From: Verrucomicrobiia bacterium
GTDB lineage: Bacteria > Verrucomicrobiota > Verrucomicrobiia > Limisphaerales > DSYF01
Direction of reading: 5' to 3'
NCBI GenBank assembly: GCA_035765895.1
Contig: DASTWL010000033.1
Location: forward strand, 62,001 to 126,000
DNA length: 64,000 bases
The position numbers and the translations under genes were made by a program. Shown piece by piece: positions 8,614-17,098 of this stretch. Below the pieces are notes generated by a model. That model worked only from the letters and a program-made list of their open reading frames with translations. It had not been told where the DNA came from and made no database searches. Positions within the stretch are counted from its first letter, which is position 1. Every line of letters begins with the position of its first letter.

Positions 8614-9063
8614 TTACTGGCGGCGGCTACCATCAATGCAGGCATCGGCAATATCGACGAGCAGGGAGGCCAGCGGCTTGTAGAGCGCCACCCAGGCGAT
8701 GAAAATCCCGCCGGAGATCAGCGCCAATATGATTGATTCCATGCTCGTCCGGGCGGCCAGATAGATAAGCCACCCGATTAAATTACAGCAGAGCAGCACC
8801 GTGCCGATGATGTTGATCATATCAATCGCATCGCGGATCTCCGGATAGGCTGTGTGGGAACGGAGCGATTTCAATTGATCGCGGAGCGGTTGCTGGGCGG
8901 GCGGCATAAATGAGGCGTCGAGTCTCTCCTCCGCCAAAACCGGTCGCAGCTTAGCGGGCACAAATCCGGTCTGGCAGCTCGGACACTTGACGCCCTGGGC
9001 CATTATTTCACCGCCTTCGATCCGGTGGTTGCAAACAGGGCATTCGGTTTTGAATAGTTGCAT
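8614..9063 (-). CDS. Zinc-ribbon membrane protein
   Basis: Protein of 149 residues with an N-terminal zinc ribbon: CPVCNHRI then CPSC, two CxxC knuckles about 20 residues apart. A Pro/Gln-rich linker leads to two hydrophobic helices, IGTVLLCCNLIGWLIYLAA and IILALISGGIFIAWVALY. It ends with a short charged tail. The start is well defined by GGAGG six bases upstream of ATG 9063, although the frame is open further 5'. It probably sits in the inner membrane with the ribbon in the cytoplasm. No family assignment is possible by eye. It lies next to the tRNA-Arg gene on the same strand. Confidence 0.7.
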   Translation of the reverse strand: MQLFKTECPVCNHRIEGGEIMAQGVKCPSCQTGFVPAKLRPVLAEERLDASFMPPAQQPLRDQLKSLRSHTAYPEIRDAIDMINIIGTVLLCCNLIGWLIYLAARTSMESIILALISGGIFIAWVALYKPLASLLVDIADACIDGSRRQ

Positions 9064-9126
9064 AATCACCTCCAAAAATCGCGAAGTGGCGCGGCGGTCT
9101 CCGCTCGGACAAGAAGGAGCAAAGAC

Positions 9127-9203
9127 TGGTGCGCGGGGCGGGGGTCGAACCCACAACCTTCGGCTTCGGAGGCCGACGCTCTATCCAATTGAGCTACCCG
9201 CGC
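9127..9203 (-). tRNA. tRNA-Arg (anticodon CCG)
   Basis: On the minus strand the cloverleaf is complete. The acceptor stem is GCGCGGG/CCCGCGC, followed by a D arm (GCTC...GAGC) and an anticodon stem TCGGC/GCCGA with loop CTCCGAA, giving anticodon CCG (reads CGG). The T arm is GTGGG-TTCGACC-CCCGC. The discriminator is A and the CCA end is encoded in the DNA (9127-9129). Confidence 0.95.
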
Positions 9204-9272
9204 AAGGTGGGCGAACATTACGCCGCCCGGGCACGCCGCTCAATGCAATTTTCAATCCAAAACGAGCCCCGA

Positions 9273-9800
9273 TCAGGGCCGGGCGCCCGGCTCCCAGAAC
9301 CGGCGGTTCTCCGCCTGGAACTCGGCAAACCGCGCGCGCTGCTCATCGGTCAGCACCGCCCCCGCCCGCTGTTCGGCGTTGCTCATGATGGCGACAAACT
9401 GCGGCCGGAATTCGCCGCGCAGGGCATGCAGATCCTTTTGCGTGTCGACCAGAATCGCATGCACCTGCCCGCGCTGGGCCGCACTCAGGTCCAACTGCCG
9501 GACCAGCCGGTGTTCTATGACGTCGCGCACACGGTCGGGATTCGTCACGGCCTGCTGGATCAGATGGCGCACCGCGATGCGCGACAACCAGTGCGCGAAG
9601 GGCGCCCGCGCATCAAAGCTGGCCAACGCCCGCCACGCCTTGAGAAACGTGTCCTGCACGAGGTCGTCGCAAAGGTGAACGTCAAGTTCGTCGCGACCGA
9701 CGATGCGCCGCACCTGCGACTGATGGCGGCGGACCAGTTCGGCGAACTCGTCGGTCGCGCCATCGCGGATGCGCTGAACCAATTCGGCATCGTCATGCAC
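9273..9800 (-). CDS. Chimeric protein: ECF sigma region 2 fused to a Spy/LTxxQ-like domain
   Basis: A 175-residue continuous frame made of two unrelated parts. Residues 1 to about 80 are an ECF sigma-70 region 2: DDAELVQRIRDGATDEFAEL, then DDLVQDTFLKAWRALASF and FAHWLSRIAVRHLI. The expected region 4 helix-turn-helix is missing. From about residue 88 the protein is a helical Spy/CpxP-like domain with the LTxxQ-type boxes LSAAQ and LTDEQ. There is no signal peptide or membrane span, so the normally periplasmic domain would stay in the cytoplasm. The likely origin is an in-frame deletion joining a sigma gene to a neighbouring heavy-metal-sensor-like gene. It may be non-functional as a sigma factor. 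The frameshifted Spy-like gene lies immediately upstream. Confidence 0.6.
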   Translation of the reverse strand: MHDDAELVQRIRDGATDEFAELVRRHQSQVRRIVGRDELDVHLCDDLVQDTFLKAWRALASFDARAPFAHWLSRIAVRHLIQQAVTNPDRVRDVIEHRLVRQLDLSAAQRGQVHAILVDTQKDLHALRGEFRPQFVAIMSNAEQRAGAVLTDEQRARFAEFQAENRRFWEPGARP

Positions 9801-9860
9801 TGTTGGTGCGCCAATTAAGCCGTTCCGCCGCCCGGCGTCACGCTCTCAACAGGCCTCCGC

Positions 9861-10330
9861 TTATTCGACCAGCTTTTCGGCAAATTTGCCAATCGCACCA
9901 TCGACGAAGTCGTCGATTTTTTCCTGCACCTTCGCCAGCTGGTCCAGTTGCTCGGGCGTCAGGATGGGTTTGATTTGCCAAAGAGCCGGTGGCGTTCAAC
10001 CGCCATGTCCGCCTCGACCCTGGTCAGATCCGCGGCGGCGGCCCGGATGTCAGCGTCGGTCGCGTTGTCCTTCTGAATAGCGGCGCTCAGTTTGACGTGG
10101 CCATCGTGCAAGGCGTGTGCAAGTTGTCCGAGCGTTTCGCGCTCCTCCTTCAGCACCGCACGAATCCGCGCCGCCTGAACGTCGGTAATGCCAAGGCGTT
10201 CCTTGGCGCATTGCAGGAGCGCGCCCGGGGCGCGGCGCGCGCCTGGCGCCGGAACCTCGGCATGGACGACGAACCAGCCGCCCACCCCGAGAACGGCGGC
10301 CAACGTGAGAATCAGGATTTTAGGTTTCAT
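9861..10330 (-). pseudogene. Spy/LTxxQ-family exported protein, frameshifted near the C-terminus
   Basis: ATG 10330 opens a protein with a signal peptide (MKPKILILTLAAVLGVGGWF) followed by helical Spy/heavy-metal-resistance sequence (LGITDVQAARIRAVLKEER). After HRLFGK the frame runs into a stop near 9959. Adding one A at GGCAAATCAAACCC restores IKPILTPEQLDQLAKVQEK and a normal end at 9861-9863, including the diagnostic LTPEQ box. This is a one-base loss in an A run, so either a real recent mutation or a sequencing error. The intact protein would be about 155 residues and periplasmic. Proteins of this family sense metals or chaperone periplasmic proteins. Confidence 0.65.
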
Positions 10331-10599
10331 ACACGATTCATACGCATCCGCCCCTGGAAATGTTACCGCCAAAGCAGGCTCCCCGCGGATTGAACCAACG
10401 TTTGGCATGCCGCTGGAACCCTGCGCTTGACGCTCGCGTCCGCAATTCGTTACCTACCGCGCATCCGATGACATCCCACCCCTCCGTCCATCCGACGGCT
10501 GGCATCGAACCGGCCGGCACCGTCTGCCGGCCCGTGGCGGTTTAGAGTGCGCCACGCAGGTCAAACCAATGCGGTAACAATTCGGTGTTTCAACATGTT

Positions 10600-11985
10600 A
10601 TGAGTGAAAAAAAACAAGGCATGTTCGTTGGTGAGAACGGGAAAAGCCTGCTGTTCACGTTTTTGCTGGTCAGCTCGCTGTTCTTCCTGTGGGGCGTTTG
10701 CAACGGGATGATTGACGTGATGGACAAACACTTTCAAACCGAGCTCGGCCTGAGCAAATCCCAATCCGCCTGGGTGCAGTTCGCGCACTACCTCGGGTAT
10801 TTCCTGATGGCCATGCCGGCCGGCATGCTGGCCAGCCGGCTCGGCTACAAGGGCGGCATCATCGCGGGCCTGCTGCTCGTCGCGGTGGGCGGCTTCTGGT
10901 TTCTGCCCGCCACACACATCAACGCGCTGGCCCAGGCCGGGAGCGTGTCCCCCAAGACCGCCTTCGTCGGTTACCTGGCCGGCGTATGTGCCATCGCCGC
11001 CGGGTTGACCTTTCTGGAAACCGTGGCGAATCCCTACACCACGGTGCTGGGGCCGACGCGCTACGCCGCCACGCGCATCAATCTCGCGCAGTCCTGCAAC
11101 GGCGTGGGCTGGATCTTCGGCCCCATCATTGGCGGCATGTTCTTTTACTCCAAGGACGCCGTGACGGGCCGCAGCACCGGCAGTGAAACGCTTTACATTC
11201 CTTACGTCATCGTGGCCGTGGTGGTGCTCGTGCTCGCCGTGGTGTTTTATTTCGCCTACATCCCCGACATCAAAACGGAGGACGATTATCACCTCGATGA
11301 CACCACACCCAATGTGTCGCATTCGATTTGGAAACATCCCCACTTCGTGGCGGCCGTGGTGGCGCAATTCCTTTACGTCGCGGCGCAGGCGGGCATTTTC
11401 AGTTTCTTCATCAACTACATGACGGCGGAGACGCCGGCGATTCCGGAATCCATCACGGCCAACCTGCTGAAGAGCTGGTTTGAAACAAATGCCAACGGCG
11501 TCGTCATCCTCAGCGACAAAGGCGCCGCCAACCTCGCCTCGGTGGGCTTCTTCTGCTTCCTCGTCGGCCGCTTCAGTGGGGCCGCCATCTTGAAGAAATT
11601 CTCCGCCCACAAGGTGCTCGGCATTTACGGCATCATGAACGTGCTGATGTGCCTGCTGGTCTTCCTCAAACTGGGCTGGCTCTCGGTCACCTGCGTGTTC
11701 CTGAGCTATTTCTTCATGAGCATCATGTTTCCGACGATTTTCGCGCTCGGCATTTTTGGTCTGGGCGTCCGGGCAAAAAAGGCGTCCGCCTACATTGTCA
11801 TGGCCATCATGGGCGGTGCGGTGCTGCCCAAGCTGATGGGCTACGTGGCCGATCAATACGACATGTCGCGCGGCTTCATCGTGCCGCTGTTCTGCTTCGC
11901 ATTCGTGGCCTTATACGGCTGGATGTGGCCGAAGTTCAGCGGCGCGGAATCGCTGCACGGCGTGAAAACCGCCGGCGGCCACTGA
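10600..11985 (+). CDS. Sugar MFS transporter, FucP (fucose:H+ symporter) family
   Basis: Inner-membrane sugar/proton symporter of about 461 residues with roughly twelve hydrophobic helices. Family marks are the first-helix region FFLWGVCNGMIDVMDKHFQ, the loop AGMLASRLGYKGGI, the ETVANPYTTVLGP segment typical of the FHS family, and GIFGLGVRAKKASAYIVM late in the protein. ATG 10600 (MSEKKQGMFVGENGK) is preferred over the upstream in-frame start at 10585. The substrate could be L-fucose, glucose/galactose or another hexose; no catabolic genes lie beside it. A strong terminator follows the gene, so it is probably monocistronic. Confidence 0.85.
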   Translation: MSEKKQGMFVGENGKSLLFTFLLVSSLFFLWGVCNGMIDVMDKHFQTELGLSKSQSAWVQFAHYLGYFLMAMPAGMLASRLGYKGGIIAGLLLVAVGGFWFLPATHINALAQAGSVSPKTAFVGYLAGVCAIAAGLTFLETVANPYTTVLGPTRYAATRINLAQSCNGVGWIFGPIIGGMFFYSKDAVTGRSTGSETLYIPYVIVAVVVLVLAVVFYFAYIPDIKTEDDYHLDDTTPNVSHSIWKHPHFVAAVVAQFLYVAAQAGIFSFFINYMTAETPAIPESITANLLKSWFETNANGVVILSDKGAANLASVGFFCFLVGRFSGAAILKKFSAHKVLGIYGIMNVLMCLLVFLKLGWLSVTCVFLSYFFMSIMFPTIFALGIFGLGVRAKKASAYIVMAIMGGAVLPKLMGYVADQYDMSRGFIVPLFCFAFVALYGWMWPKFSGAESLHGVKTAGGH

Positions 11986-12000
11986 GCAGCGACGGCATTC

Positions 12001-12041
12001 AAAAAGGCCGGACGGGTTCAACCCATCCGGCCTTTCGTTTT
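12001..12041. terminator. Bidirectional intrinsic terminator
   Basis: A stem AAGGCCGGACGGG / CCCATCCGGCCTT with one mismatch is flanked by an A run on the left and TTTCGTTTT on the right. It lies between the convergent transporter and Spy-like genes and can end both transcripts. Confidence 0.85.
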
Positions 12042-12061
12042 GAAACAATCAACCGGCGGCG

Positions 12062-12463
12062 TTACTTCGCGGCGGCGGCGGACTTTTCCTTCGCCGGACC
12101 GTGACCGCGCCGTTCCTTGCGCAGGTCCTCGAGCTTCTTCTGCTGGTCCGGCGTGAGAATCTCTTTGACCTTTTTCTGCGTGTCTTCCGCGATGGCCTTG
12201 CCCTTTTCGCGCCGTTGCTCCTGCGTCAGGCTGGTGTCGTCGCGCAGCGCCTTGCGCTTCTCCGCCGCGTCTTTCATCACGGCTTCAAACTTCGTCTTCT
12301 GCTCGGCGCTCAGGCCGAGTTCCTCTGCGATGCGACCGCCGCCGGGCCGGATGGCCCCCGCGCGCGGACGCCGTTCAGCCTTGTTCGCATTGTCCTGGGC
12401 GGATGCGTTCACGGCCATCAACGCGGCCAGCGCCGCCACGGCCATCAGTTGTTTTGCTTTCAT
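12062..12463 (-). CDS. Periplasmic Spy/LTxxQ-family protein
   Basis: A 133-residue exported protein with a clean signal peptide (MKAKQLMAVAALAALMAVNA, cleavage after ASA). The mature part is highly charged and helical, with three LTxxQ-type boxes: LSAEQ, LTQEQ and LTPDQ. This matches the Spy/CpxP-like heavy-metal-resistance family, whose members are periplasmic chaperones or metal sensors. The C-terminus is a KEKSAAAAK low-complexity tail. It is monocistronic, convergent with the sugar transporter. It is the third member of the family within 3 kb and the only intact one. Confidence 0.8.
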   Translation of the reverse strand: MKAKQLMAVAALAALMAVNASAQDNANKAERRPRAGAIRPGGGRIAEELGLSAEQKTKFEAVMKDAAEKRKALRDDTSLTQEQRREKGKAIAEDTQKKVKEILTPDQQKKLEDLRKERRGHGPAKEKSAAAAK

Positions 12464-12565
12464 GGATGTCTATGCTTTGGGTTTGGCGCGGGCGCGCCGG
12501 CCGATGGACGGATCGCCCACGCGATGTTACGAAAACCAAGACGGGGCCGGGCGTGGAAAGGTTTC

Positions 12566-12603
12566 AGCAAAAGCAAAACGGCGGGAGCCATGGCCCCCGC
12601 CGT
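12566..12603 (-). terminator. Intrinsic terminator
   Basis: Near-perfect palindrome ACGGCGGG-GCCATGGC-CCCGCCGT followed on the minus strand by TTTGCTTTTGC. It lies just downstream of the RG/PA-rich protein gene. Confidence 0.75.
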
Positions 12604-12620
12604 CATGCGGATAAACTCAC

Positions 12621-14330
12621 TCAACTTTGCGTCGGCGCCGGGTCGGGGGCGGGCACCACCGGTTCAGCGGTGGCCGCCGGTTCTAACGGTTCCGCCGGCT
12701 CTGCAACAGGCGCGGTGGTTTCGCCCGCAGCCTGGGCTTCGGCCGGCGTCGGAACCGCATCCTCCGGCTTCGCTTCAACCGTCGCCGCGGCGGCCGGCGC
12801 GGGCGTCGTCCCGGCGGGCTTGGCTTCCGCCTTCGCCGGCTTCGGCGGCTTGGGCGCGGGTTTCTTGGCCGTTTCCAAAAAGCCCGTCGTCGCAAACTCA
12901 ATGACGTGCCCCTGGTGGATGAGCCAGTGCAAATCGGACACCACTGCCGTCTGTTCCGGCGTGGGTTCCGGAGCCGGCTCGGGCTTGGCGGATTGCGCCG
13001 CGGGAGCCGCGCCCTCGGCGGACGCATCCGGAGCGGGCGCGGGAGTCGCCGCGGCGGGCGTGGGTGCGAGGGCCTCCACGAGGTCGCGCCGCGTGCATTT
13101 GGCATGCGCGTTGATGAAGTCCACAATCCGCCTCACACCATCCGAAACCGGCGTGGTTTCGAGGTCGAGATACTTCGGGCGCGCCACCCAGACGTGCGTC
13201 ACGGTCTTGTTGACCTTGAAGAACTGCAGGCCGTGCTGGGCAAACTGCTGGCTCAACACGGTGGCGATCTGCAACGGGAACCGCCGCTGATCCTCCACCG
13301 CGATGCGGTAGAGCCGCGCGAGGCCGGGGCAACGCAGGTTGCGGCAGGTCTTGCCGCTGATCGTGATGGTCTCCACCGGCTTCACGATGTTCGCCGCGTG
13401 CACGGCGCGAAAGTGGTTTTCCACATCCTCCATGGATCCGAGCTTCGGCGCGTCGGGGATGTTCAGGCAGATGTATTCGGTCTTCCAGCTCTGGTCTTCG
13501 ATCCATTTCGCGACGACCGCCTCGTCCTTCACAATCTTCACGCGCGCCTTGAAGGCGTCGAACGGCAGGCGCGGGAAACGTTGCGCGTGGAGTTCCTGGA
13601 GCTTCTTCTGATAGTCGTGGTGGTTGGGCGGGCCGAGGATGACGCCGCTCATGCCGCACTGCGCGACGAAGGTGTATTTGCCCTTGGGCGGATCGGACTG
13701 GGTGCGTTCGGCCTGGTAAAACGTGGCGAGGTGCTGGCTCAAAATGTGTTTGACCACGTCGTCCTCGGAGAGCCAGAGCGATTCGTCGAGCGCGCAGCCG
13801 AACAACGGCTGAACCGGCTGGCCCTCGGCATTTTTCTTCACCGCGAACGTGGCGGCGTGGCGCTCGGGCTTTTCCAGAATCATCAGCGCGATTTGGAACA
13901 GCGGATACGCGCGGCCGGTCATCTTGATCTGGCGCGCGAGCAGATCCACGCCGTTCGCGTCGGGCACGAGCGCCAGCGTCACCTCGGGCAACGGCTGCGG
14001 CTCGGGCCGTTCGCGACGCTCGCCCTGCGGCGCCCGGTCGTCCCGCCGGAAGCCACCCCGCCCGGCTGGCCGGCGATCCCCGCCGGGACGTGGACCACCG
14101 AACCGTCCGCCCGGTCCACCCGCCCCGCCAGGGCCACGCGGGGGCCGCGGGCCGCCCTCGCGGCGTGGGCCGCCGAAGCCGGGTCGTCCGCCCCGGCGTT
14201 CGCCGCGGTCGGAGGTTTCATCGCGCCCCTCGTATTTTGCGTAGCGATTGGCCTCAGTCGGCTCTTTCGCCCAAGCGGGTGCGAACAGATTGTCCAGGTT
14301 GAACAAGTCGTTCTCGGGTTGGTTGCTCAT
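12621..14330 (-). CDS. Large conserved hypothetical with RG-rich N-terminus and Pro/Ala-rich C-terminus
   Basis: A 569-residue cytoplasmic protein in three parts. Residues about 35-115 are Gly/Arg/Pro-rich with RGG-like repeats (GGPRREGGPRPPRGPGG), a composition typical of RNA-binding disordered tails. Residues about 120-425 form a folded globular core, with segments such as LFGCALDESLWLSEDDVV, CGMSGVILGPPNHHDYQKK and TITISGKTCRNLRCPGL. The remainder is an Ala/Pro/Glu linker with one short conserved island (SDLHWLIHQGHVIEFATTGF). I do not recognise the core. The RG tail and the helical island suggest a nucleic-acid or ribonucleoprotein role, which is only inference. A terminator follows directly. 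Confidence 0.75.
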   Translation of the reverse strand: MSNQPENDLFNLDNLFAPAWAKEPTEANRYAKYEGRDETSDRGERRGGRPGFGGPRREGGPRPPRGPGGAGGPGGRFGGPRPGGDRRPAGRGGFRRDDRAPQGERRERPEPQPLPEVTLALVPDANGVDLLARQIKMTGRAYPLFQIALMILEKPERHAATFAVKKNAEGQPVQPLFGCALDESLWLSEDDVVKHILSQHLATFYQAERTQSDPPKGKYTFVAQCGMSGVILGPPNHHDYQKKLQELHAQRFPRLPFDAFKARVKIVKDEAVVAKWIEDQSWKTEYICLNIPDAPKLGSMEDVENHFRAVHAANIVKPVETITISGKTCRNLRCPGLARLYRIAVEDQRRFPLQIATVLSQQFAQHGLQFFKVNKTVTHVWVARPKYLDLETTPVSDGVRRIVDFINAHAKCTRRDLVEALAPTPAAATPAPAPDASAEGAAPAAQSAKPEPAPEPTPEQTAVVSDLHWLIHQGHVIEFATTGFLETAKKPAPKPPKPAKAEAKPAGTTPAPAAAATVEAKPEDAVPTPAEAQAAGETTAPVAEPAEPLEPAATAEPVVPAPDPAPTQS

Positions 14331-14498
14331 GGCTCTAAAACATCAGGCGCGGGCTCCCCGCGCCTCGAAATGAATACAGTTTGAGCATGACTGGACGGCC
14401 TCTCCTTGGCAAGCCCGGCTTGGCCGCCTCAACAGGCCGTTCCGGGGCCAATTGGGGCGCGCGTCAAGGCGATTTACAAGACGTCTGCGCGCCGGTCC

Positions 14499-15635
14499 TC
14501 ATGCGTTTACGTGGATGACCCTGGCCGGCGGGAAGCCATTGAAGTGGGTGGCCGAGGCGTTCGAGTAGGCGCCGATGTTCTCGGAGTAAACCAGGTCATC
14601 GACCTCGAGGTTGGGCAGCAGCTCTGATTGCGAAATCACATCCAGCCCGTCGCAGGTCTGGCCGAACACGGCGCACACCTCGGGCTTGCCCGTCTTGAAC
14701 GCCTTCAGCGGATACTGGCAGTGATCGAAAATGATCCCGCTGTAGGTGTGATAGACGCTGTCGTTGACGTAATAACAGCGCTTGCCTTCGCGCACGGCCT
14801 TGCCGGTGATGCGTGCAATGGACGTGGCGGCCGTCGCCACAAGGAAGCGGCCCGGCTCGGCGATGATCTGGATGTGCTTGTCAAACAAACGGTCAATCTC
14901 GGCGTTGATGACGCGCGCCAGTTCGCCGAACGGCTTCACGTGCGGATTGTAGGGCGCGGGGAAACCGCCGCCGATGTCGAGAATCTTGATTTCGTGCCCG
15001 CCGCGTTCGCGCGCCTCCTTGATGACGGCGGCGGCCATGTTCAGCGCTTGGACGAAGTTCTGGAAGTTGGTGCACTGGCTGCCGACGTGGAAGCTGATGC
15101 CTTCCACCACCAAACCCATTTTGAAGGCGGCCAGGATCAAGTCCACCGCCTCGCCGGGCGAGCAGCCGAACTTGTTCGAGAGTTCGCACTGCGAACCCGT
15201 GTTCGCCACCGCCAGCCGCACGACCACGCCCGCGTGCGGCGCGAATTGTTTGATCTTCTCCAGCTCGGTCAGGTTGTCGAACGTCACCAGCGGCTTGTAT
15301 TTGTCGAGGGCGATCAGCGTCTCGCGCGGCTTGACCGGATTGGCGTAGATGATCTTGTCCCAGATGAAATCCTGCCGCGCCTTGGCCGGGAGCTTTTTGA
15401 TGTTCTCATAAACCAGCATGAACTCGGGCAAGGACGCGACATCGAAGCTCGCGCCCGCCTTGAACAGCGTGCGAATGATGGCCGGCTCGGCGTTGGCCTT
15501 CACGGCGAAGTAGCATTGCACCTTGGGCAGATGTTTGCGGAACAGGGCGTGGTTCCGGCGGATTTCGGCGTGGTCAATCACCACGAGCGGCGTGCCGTGT
15601 TGCTTCGCGAGCGCTTGGAGCTGGGTCTTCGTCAT
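14499..15635 (-). CDS. Fold-III PLP decarboxylase (ornithine/lysine decarboxylase type)
   Basis: Alanine-racemase-fold decarboxylase of 378 residues. The PLP lysine lies in YFAVKANAEP (K46), followed by GASFDVASLPEF, the phosphate loop LDIGGGFP, the acidic active-site motif FGQTCDGLD (C328 corresponds to the mobile-loop cysteine of eukaryotic ornithine decarboxylase) and a terminal HFNGFPP. These match ornithine/lysine decarboxylases and the related carboxynorspermidine decarboxylases. TCDGLD favours the ODC/LDC branch. It would supply putrescine or cadaverine to the deoxyhypusine-synthase-like enzyme encoded 1.5 kb upstream on the same strand. A phosphofructokinase gene lies between them. 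Confidence 0.82.
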   Translation of the reverse strand: MTKTQLQALAKQHGTPLVVIDHAEIRRNHALFRKHLPKVQCYFAVKANAEPAIIRTLFKAGASFDVASLPEFMLVYENIKKLPAKARQDFIWDKIIYANPVKPRETLIALDKYKPLVTFDNLTELEKIKQFAPHAGVVVRLAVANTGSQCELSNKFGCSPGEAVDLILAAFKMGLVVEGISFHVGSQCTNFQNFVQALNMAAAVIKEARERGGHEIKILDIGGGFPAPYNPHVKPFGELARVINAEIDRLFDKHIQIIAEPGRFLVATAATSIARITGKAVREGKRCYYVNDSVYHTYSGIIFDHCQYPLKAFKTGKPEVCAVFGQTCDGLDVISQSELLPNLEVDDLVYSENIGAYSNASATHFNGFPPARVIHVNA

Positions 15636-15728
15636 GGCAAAACAAAAATGCAGACGCGGCTTTAGGGTCTTTGCCGCGGGCGCACAAGTTAATTCTCAAT
15701 CAAGAAAGCGAAACGGGCCGGCCGCACG

Positions 15729-16988
15729 TCAACGGAACTGCGCCGGCTGGCCGGTGGTGGCCAGCACCGAACGCCACTCCGGACCGTGCGGATCCACCCG
15801 TTTGCGATGTGCGCCCAGCAATTCAATCGGCACGTGAATAAACTGATCGTGCAGCAGCCCAATCACCAGGCCCGTCTTGCCCGCCATCGCGGCATGCACG
15901 GCGTTGCGCGCGAACTGGTCGCACAGGATGGCGTCCTCCGCGTCGGCCGGCACGCTGCGAATGGTGTAGCTCGGGTCCAGGTAACGCACCGTCACCGGGA
16001 TCCGCTCCGCCGCGAAGAACTCCGTCACGCGCGCTTTAAGAAACAGCCCGCTATCCCTCAACTTCACGTTACCGGAGGCGTCGCGTTCCCCGCTGGCGCC
16101 CACCCAATCCTGCCCCGCGCCTTCCGCCACGACGATGACAGCATGGGCGCGCCGCAACACGCGCTGCTTCAGCGCCGCCAGGAAACCGCGTTCGCCCTCC
16201 AGCGTGAACGGCACTTCCGGCACGAGACAAAAATTCACGTCCTGGCTCGCCACCGTGGCGCTCGCGGCAATGAACCCCGCGTGACGTCCCATGAGCTTGA
16301 CGATGCTGACGCCGTTCTGAACGCTGTGCGCCTCCATGTGCGCGCAGGTAATCACCTTCACGGCCTCTTCGACGGCGGTCAGGTAGCCGAACGTGCGCGA
16401 AACGAACGGCACGTCGTTGTCGATCGTCTTGGGAATGCCCACCACGGACAACGCGTGCCCGCGCCGCTGCGCCTCGCGAAAGAGATCCGCCGCACCCCGC
16501 TGCGTGCCATCGCCGCCCACGGTGAACAGGATGTTCACCCCGCGCCGGATGAGATGCTCGACGGCCACCGCACAATCCACCGGACCGCGCGACGTGTTGA
16601 GCACCGTGCCGCCTTCCTTGTGAATGTCCTCGACGAATTCCGGCGTGAGCACGACGGGCTCCCGACCGTGCCCCGGGTCGAGCCCGCGGTATCCATCACG
16701 AAACCCCAGCACTTCCTTGACGCCGTAAAGATGATGCAGCTCCAGAAATGCCGACCGGATGACATTGTTCAGCCCCGGACACAAGCCGCCGCAGGTCACG
16801 ATGCCCGCGCGCGTCTGCTTCGGATCGAAAAACAGCTTCGCGCGCGGACCGGCCAGTTCGAATTCCAGATCGCCGGCCGGTGAAGCGTCCGCGTCACGGA
16901 GGATGTGAAAGGGCACGCGGACGCGATCACTGACAGCATGTGAAATCGGAGAGGGAAAACGCACCTCACCCAGAGGGGTGACGTTCAT
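15729..16988 (-). CDS. 6-phosphofructokinase (PfkA superfamily, ATP-type loop)
   Basis: Glycolytic kinase converting fructose 6-phosphate to fructose 1,6-bisphosphate. The roughly 419-residue protein has TCGGLCPGLNNVIR near the N-terminus, the donor loop GGDGTQRGA (GGDGT is expected of ATP users, GGDDS of pyrophosphate users), the substrate motif PKTIDNDVPF, and MGRHAGFIAASA. The N-terminal extension of about 70 residues before the first core strand and the overall length match the long group-III phosphofructokinases. I prefer ATG 16988 (MNVTPLGEV) to the in-frame TTG at 17015, although neither has a good ribosome site. The fructose-bisphosphate aldolase for the next step is encoded far away at 60 kb. 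Confidence 0.88.
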   Translation of the reverse strand: MNVTPLGEVRFPSPISHAVSDRVRVPFHILRDADASPAGDLEFELAGPRAKLFFDPKQTRAGIVTCGGLCPGLNNVIRSAFLELHHLYGVKEVLGFRDGYRGLDPGHGREPVVLTPEFVEDIHKEGGTVLNTSRGPVDCAVAVEHLIRRGVNILFTVGGDGTQRGAADLFREAQRRGHALSVVGIPKTIDNDVPFVSRTFGYLTAVEEAVKVITCAHMEAHSVQNGVSIVKLMGRHAGFIAASATVASQDVNFCLVPEVPFTLEGERGFLAALKQRVLRRAHAVIVVAEGAGQDWVGASGERDASGNVKLRDSGLFLKARVTEFFAAERIPVTVRYLDPSYTIRSVPADAEDAILCDQFARNAVHAAMAGKTGLVIGLLHDQFIHVPIELLGAHRKRVDPHGPEWRSVLATTGQPAQFR

Positions 16989-17034
16989 GCTCCCATGAGC
17001 GGGGGAAGTGAACAAGGTGTCAAGCTTGTCGGCA

Positions 17035-17071
17035 CTTCAAAAAGCAAACGAGCCGGGAACCTCCCGGCTCG
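17035..17071 (-). terminator. Intrinsic terminator
   Basis: Perfect 10-base stem CGAGCCGGGA / TCCCGGCTCG with a three-base loop, followed on the minus strand by TTTGCTTTTTG. It ends the transcript of the deoxyhypusine-synthase-like gene. Confidence 0.9.
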
Positions 17072-17098
17072 TCGCGTGAAACGTAATTCCTTGTCGGC

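Noticed and set aside
10561-11856. A 431-residue minus-strand frame opposite the sugar transporter
   Set aside because: The plus strand has about twelve membrane helices and FucP-family motifs; the antisense product is His/Asp-rich shadow sequence.
12000-12041. The AAGGCCGGA palindrome as a mobile repeat
   Set aside because: Its position between convergent genes and the flanking A/T runs explain it as a terminator.
17016-17030. TTGACA-like box upstream of phosphofructokinase as a promoter
   Set aside because: No -10 element at suitable spacing, and the in-frame TTG start candidate overlaps it.
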